Part shown: positions 63,935-64,000 of the stretch, one piece after another | How positions within the stretch are numbered: position 1 is the stretch's first letter | Layout of the letters: every line of letters begins with the position of its first letter | Made by a program: the position numbers and the translations under genes | DNA from: Nemertoderma westbladi | Taxonomy: Eukaryota; Xenacoelomorpha; Nemertodermatida; Nemertodermatidae | Reading direction: 5' to 3' | Assembly: GCA_032718475.1 (NCBI GenBank) | Contig: JAUCBJ010007231.1 | Span: 1 to 64,000 of the forward strand | Length of the DNA: 64,000 bases | The notes under the pieces: model-generated | Databases searched by the model: none | What the model was told of the DNA's origin: nothing | What the model saw: the letters and a program-made list of their open reading frames with translations, nothing else

Positions 63935-64000
63935 ATCTAATAGGGATGTTGCGAATGTCATATTTTTAACATCCGCGGATGCAGATGCGGATGCAGATAT
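63935..64000. repeat. GC-richer repeat of gcggatgcagat type at the window edge
   Basis: atccgcggatgcagatgcgg and atgcagatat form a 12-bp direct repeat that runs off the window. It may start a minisatellite or an element end. Confidence 0.6.

Larger units (their letters stand above)
59730..64000 (+). mobile_element. LINE-G: ORF1-EN-RT element, degraded
   Basis: Order on the plus strand: ORF1 (about 59735-60600), endonuclease (about 61010-61600), pre-RT region (61744-62493), RT N-terminal piece (62490-62800), RT motifs B to D (62931-63540) and thumb/C-terminal region to at least 63950, interrupted by a LINE-A fragment at 63683-63867. Part of the RT between about 62800 and 62930, including motif A, appears deleted. 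The right end lies beyond or near the window edge. Confidence 0.8.

Overview
The window is eukaryotic DNA, almost certainly from an invertebrate metazoan. It is AT-rich, has GT-AG introns, carries many families of non-LTR and LTR retrotransposons, tRNA-derived SINEs and DNA transposons, and about a fifth of it is tandem repeat. Nothing in it is prokaryotic. The species cannot be named from the sequence alone.

One host gene is convincing: a class A GPCR on the + strand, closest by eye to melatonin receptors. It has an NRY motif in place of DRY, an Asn-Ser-Ile-Leu-Tyr version of NPxxY, and a CWGPF motif in TM6. Four exons (6073-6208, 8692-8875, 10675-10797, 25554-25796) join in consistent phases and encode TM3 to the C-terminus. 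The TM1-TM2 exon was not found and probably lies left of the window. The three introns are packed with repeats. The first holds a ~165 bp inverted repeat enclosing a LINE relic. The second begins inside a 57-bp minisatellite whose unit is the 3' end of exon 3 plus its splice donor, so 21 further copies of the exon end (20 with GTAAGT) lie in tandem behind the real one. The third (14.8 kb) holds a GC-rich retroelement relic, a complete but disabled Ty3/gypsy element with near-identical LTRs, and an antisense LINE that itself carries an insertion.

From 26.1 to 37.7 kb the window is mostly tandem repeats: 21 bp, 26 bp (~38 copies), 93 bp (~13 copies, 31 codons long), 47/48 bp (~100 copies, 4.7 kb, with higher-order structure) and 49 bp, plus a 475 bp MITE-like element. 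One short minus-strand reading frame (29592-29813) runs into the 93-bp array and may be a gene or its remains.

From 39.3 to 54.7 kb there is a transposon graveyard with readable stratigraphy. A hAT transposase relic abuts a CR1/jockey-like LINE (40.13-48.12 kb, +) whose reading frame is interrupted by a BEL/Pao remnant with an LTR, a 1.67 kb TTAA-flanked element with G-rich inverted termini, an antisense LINE with an open 664-codon reverse transcriptase, and an antisense SINE. Next come LINE fragments in opposed orientation, an antisense gypsy relic with a LINE inside it and a SINE inside that LINE, and an antisense PIF/Harbinger transposase relic split by a 128 bp LINE tail with a 10 bp target-site duplication.

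From 56.6 kb to the end there are two further LINEs: an open 672-codon reverse transcriptase on the minus strand, and an ORF1-EN-RT element on the plus strand that carries a small LINE insertion with an 11 bp target-site duplication.
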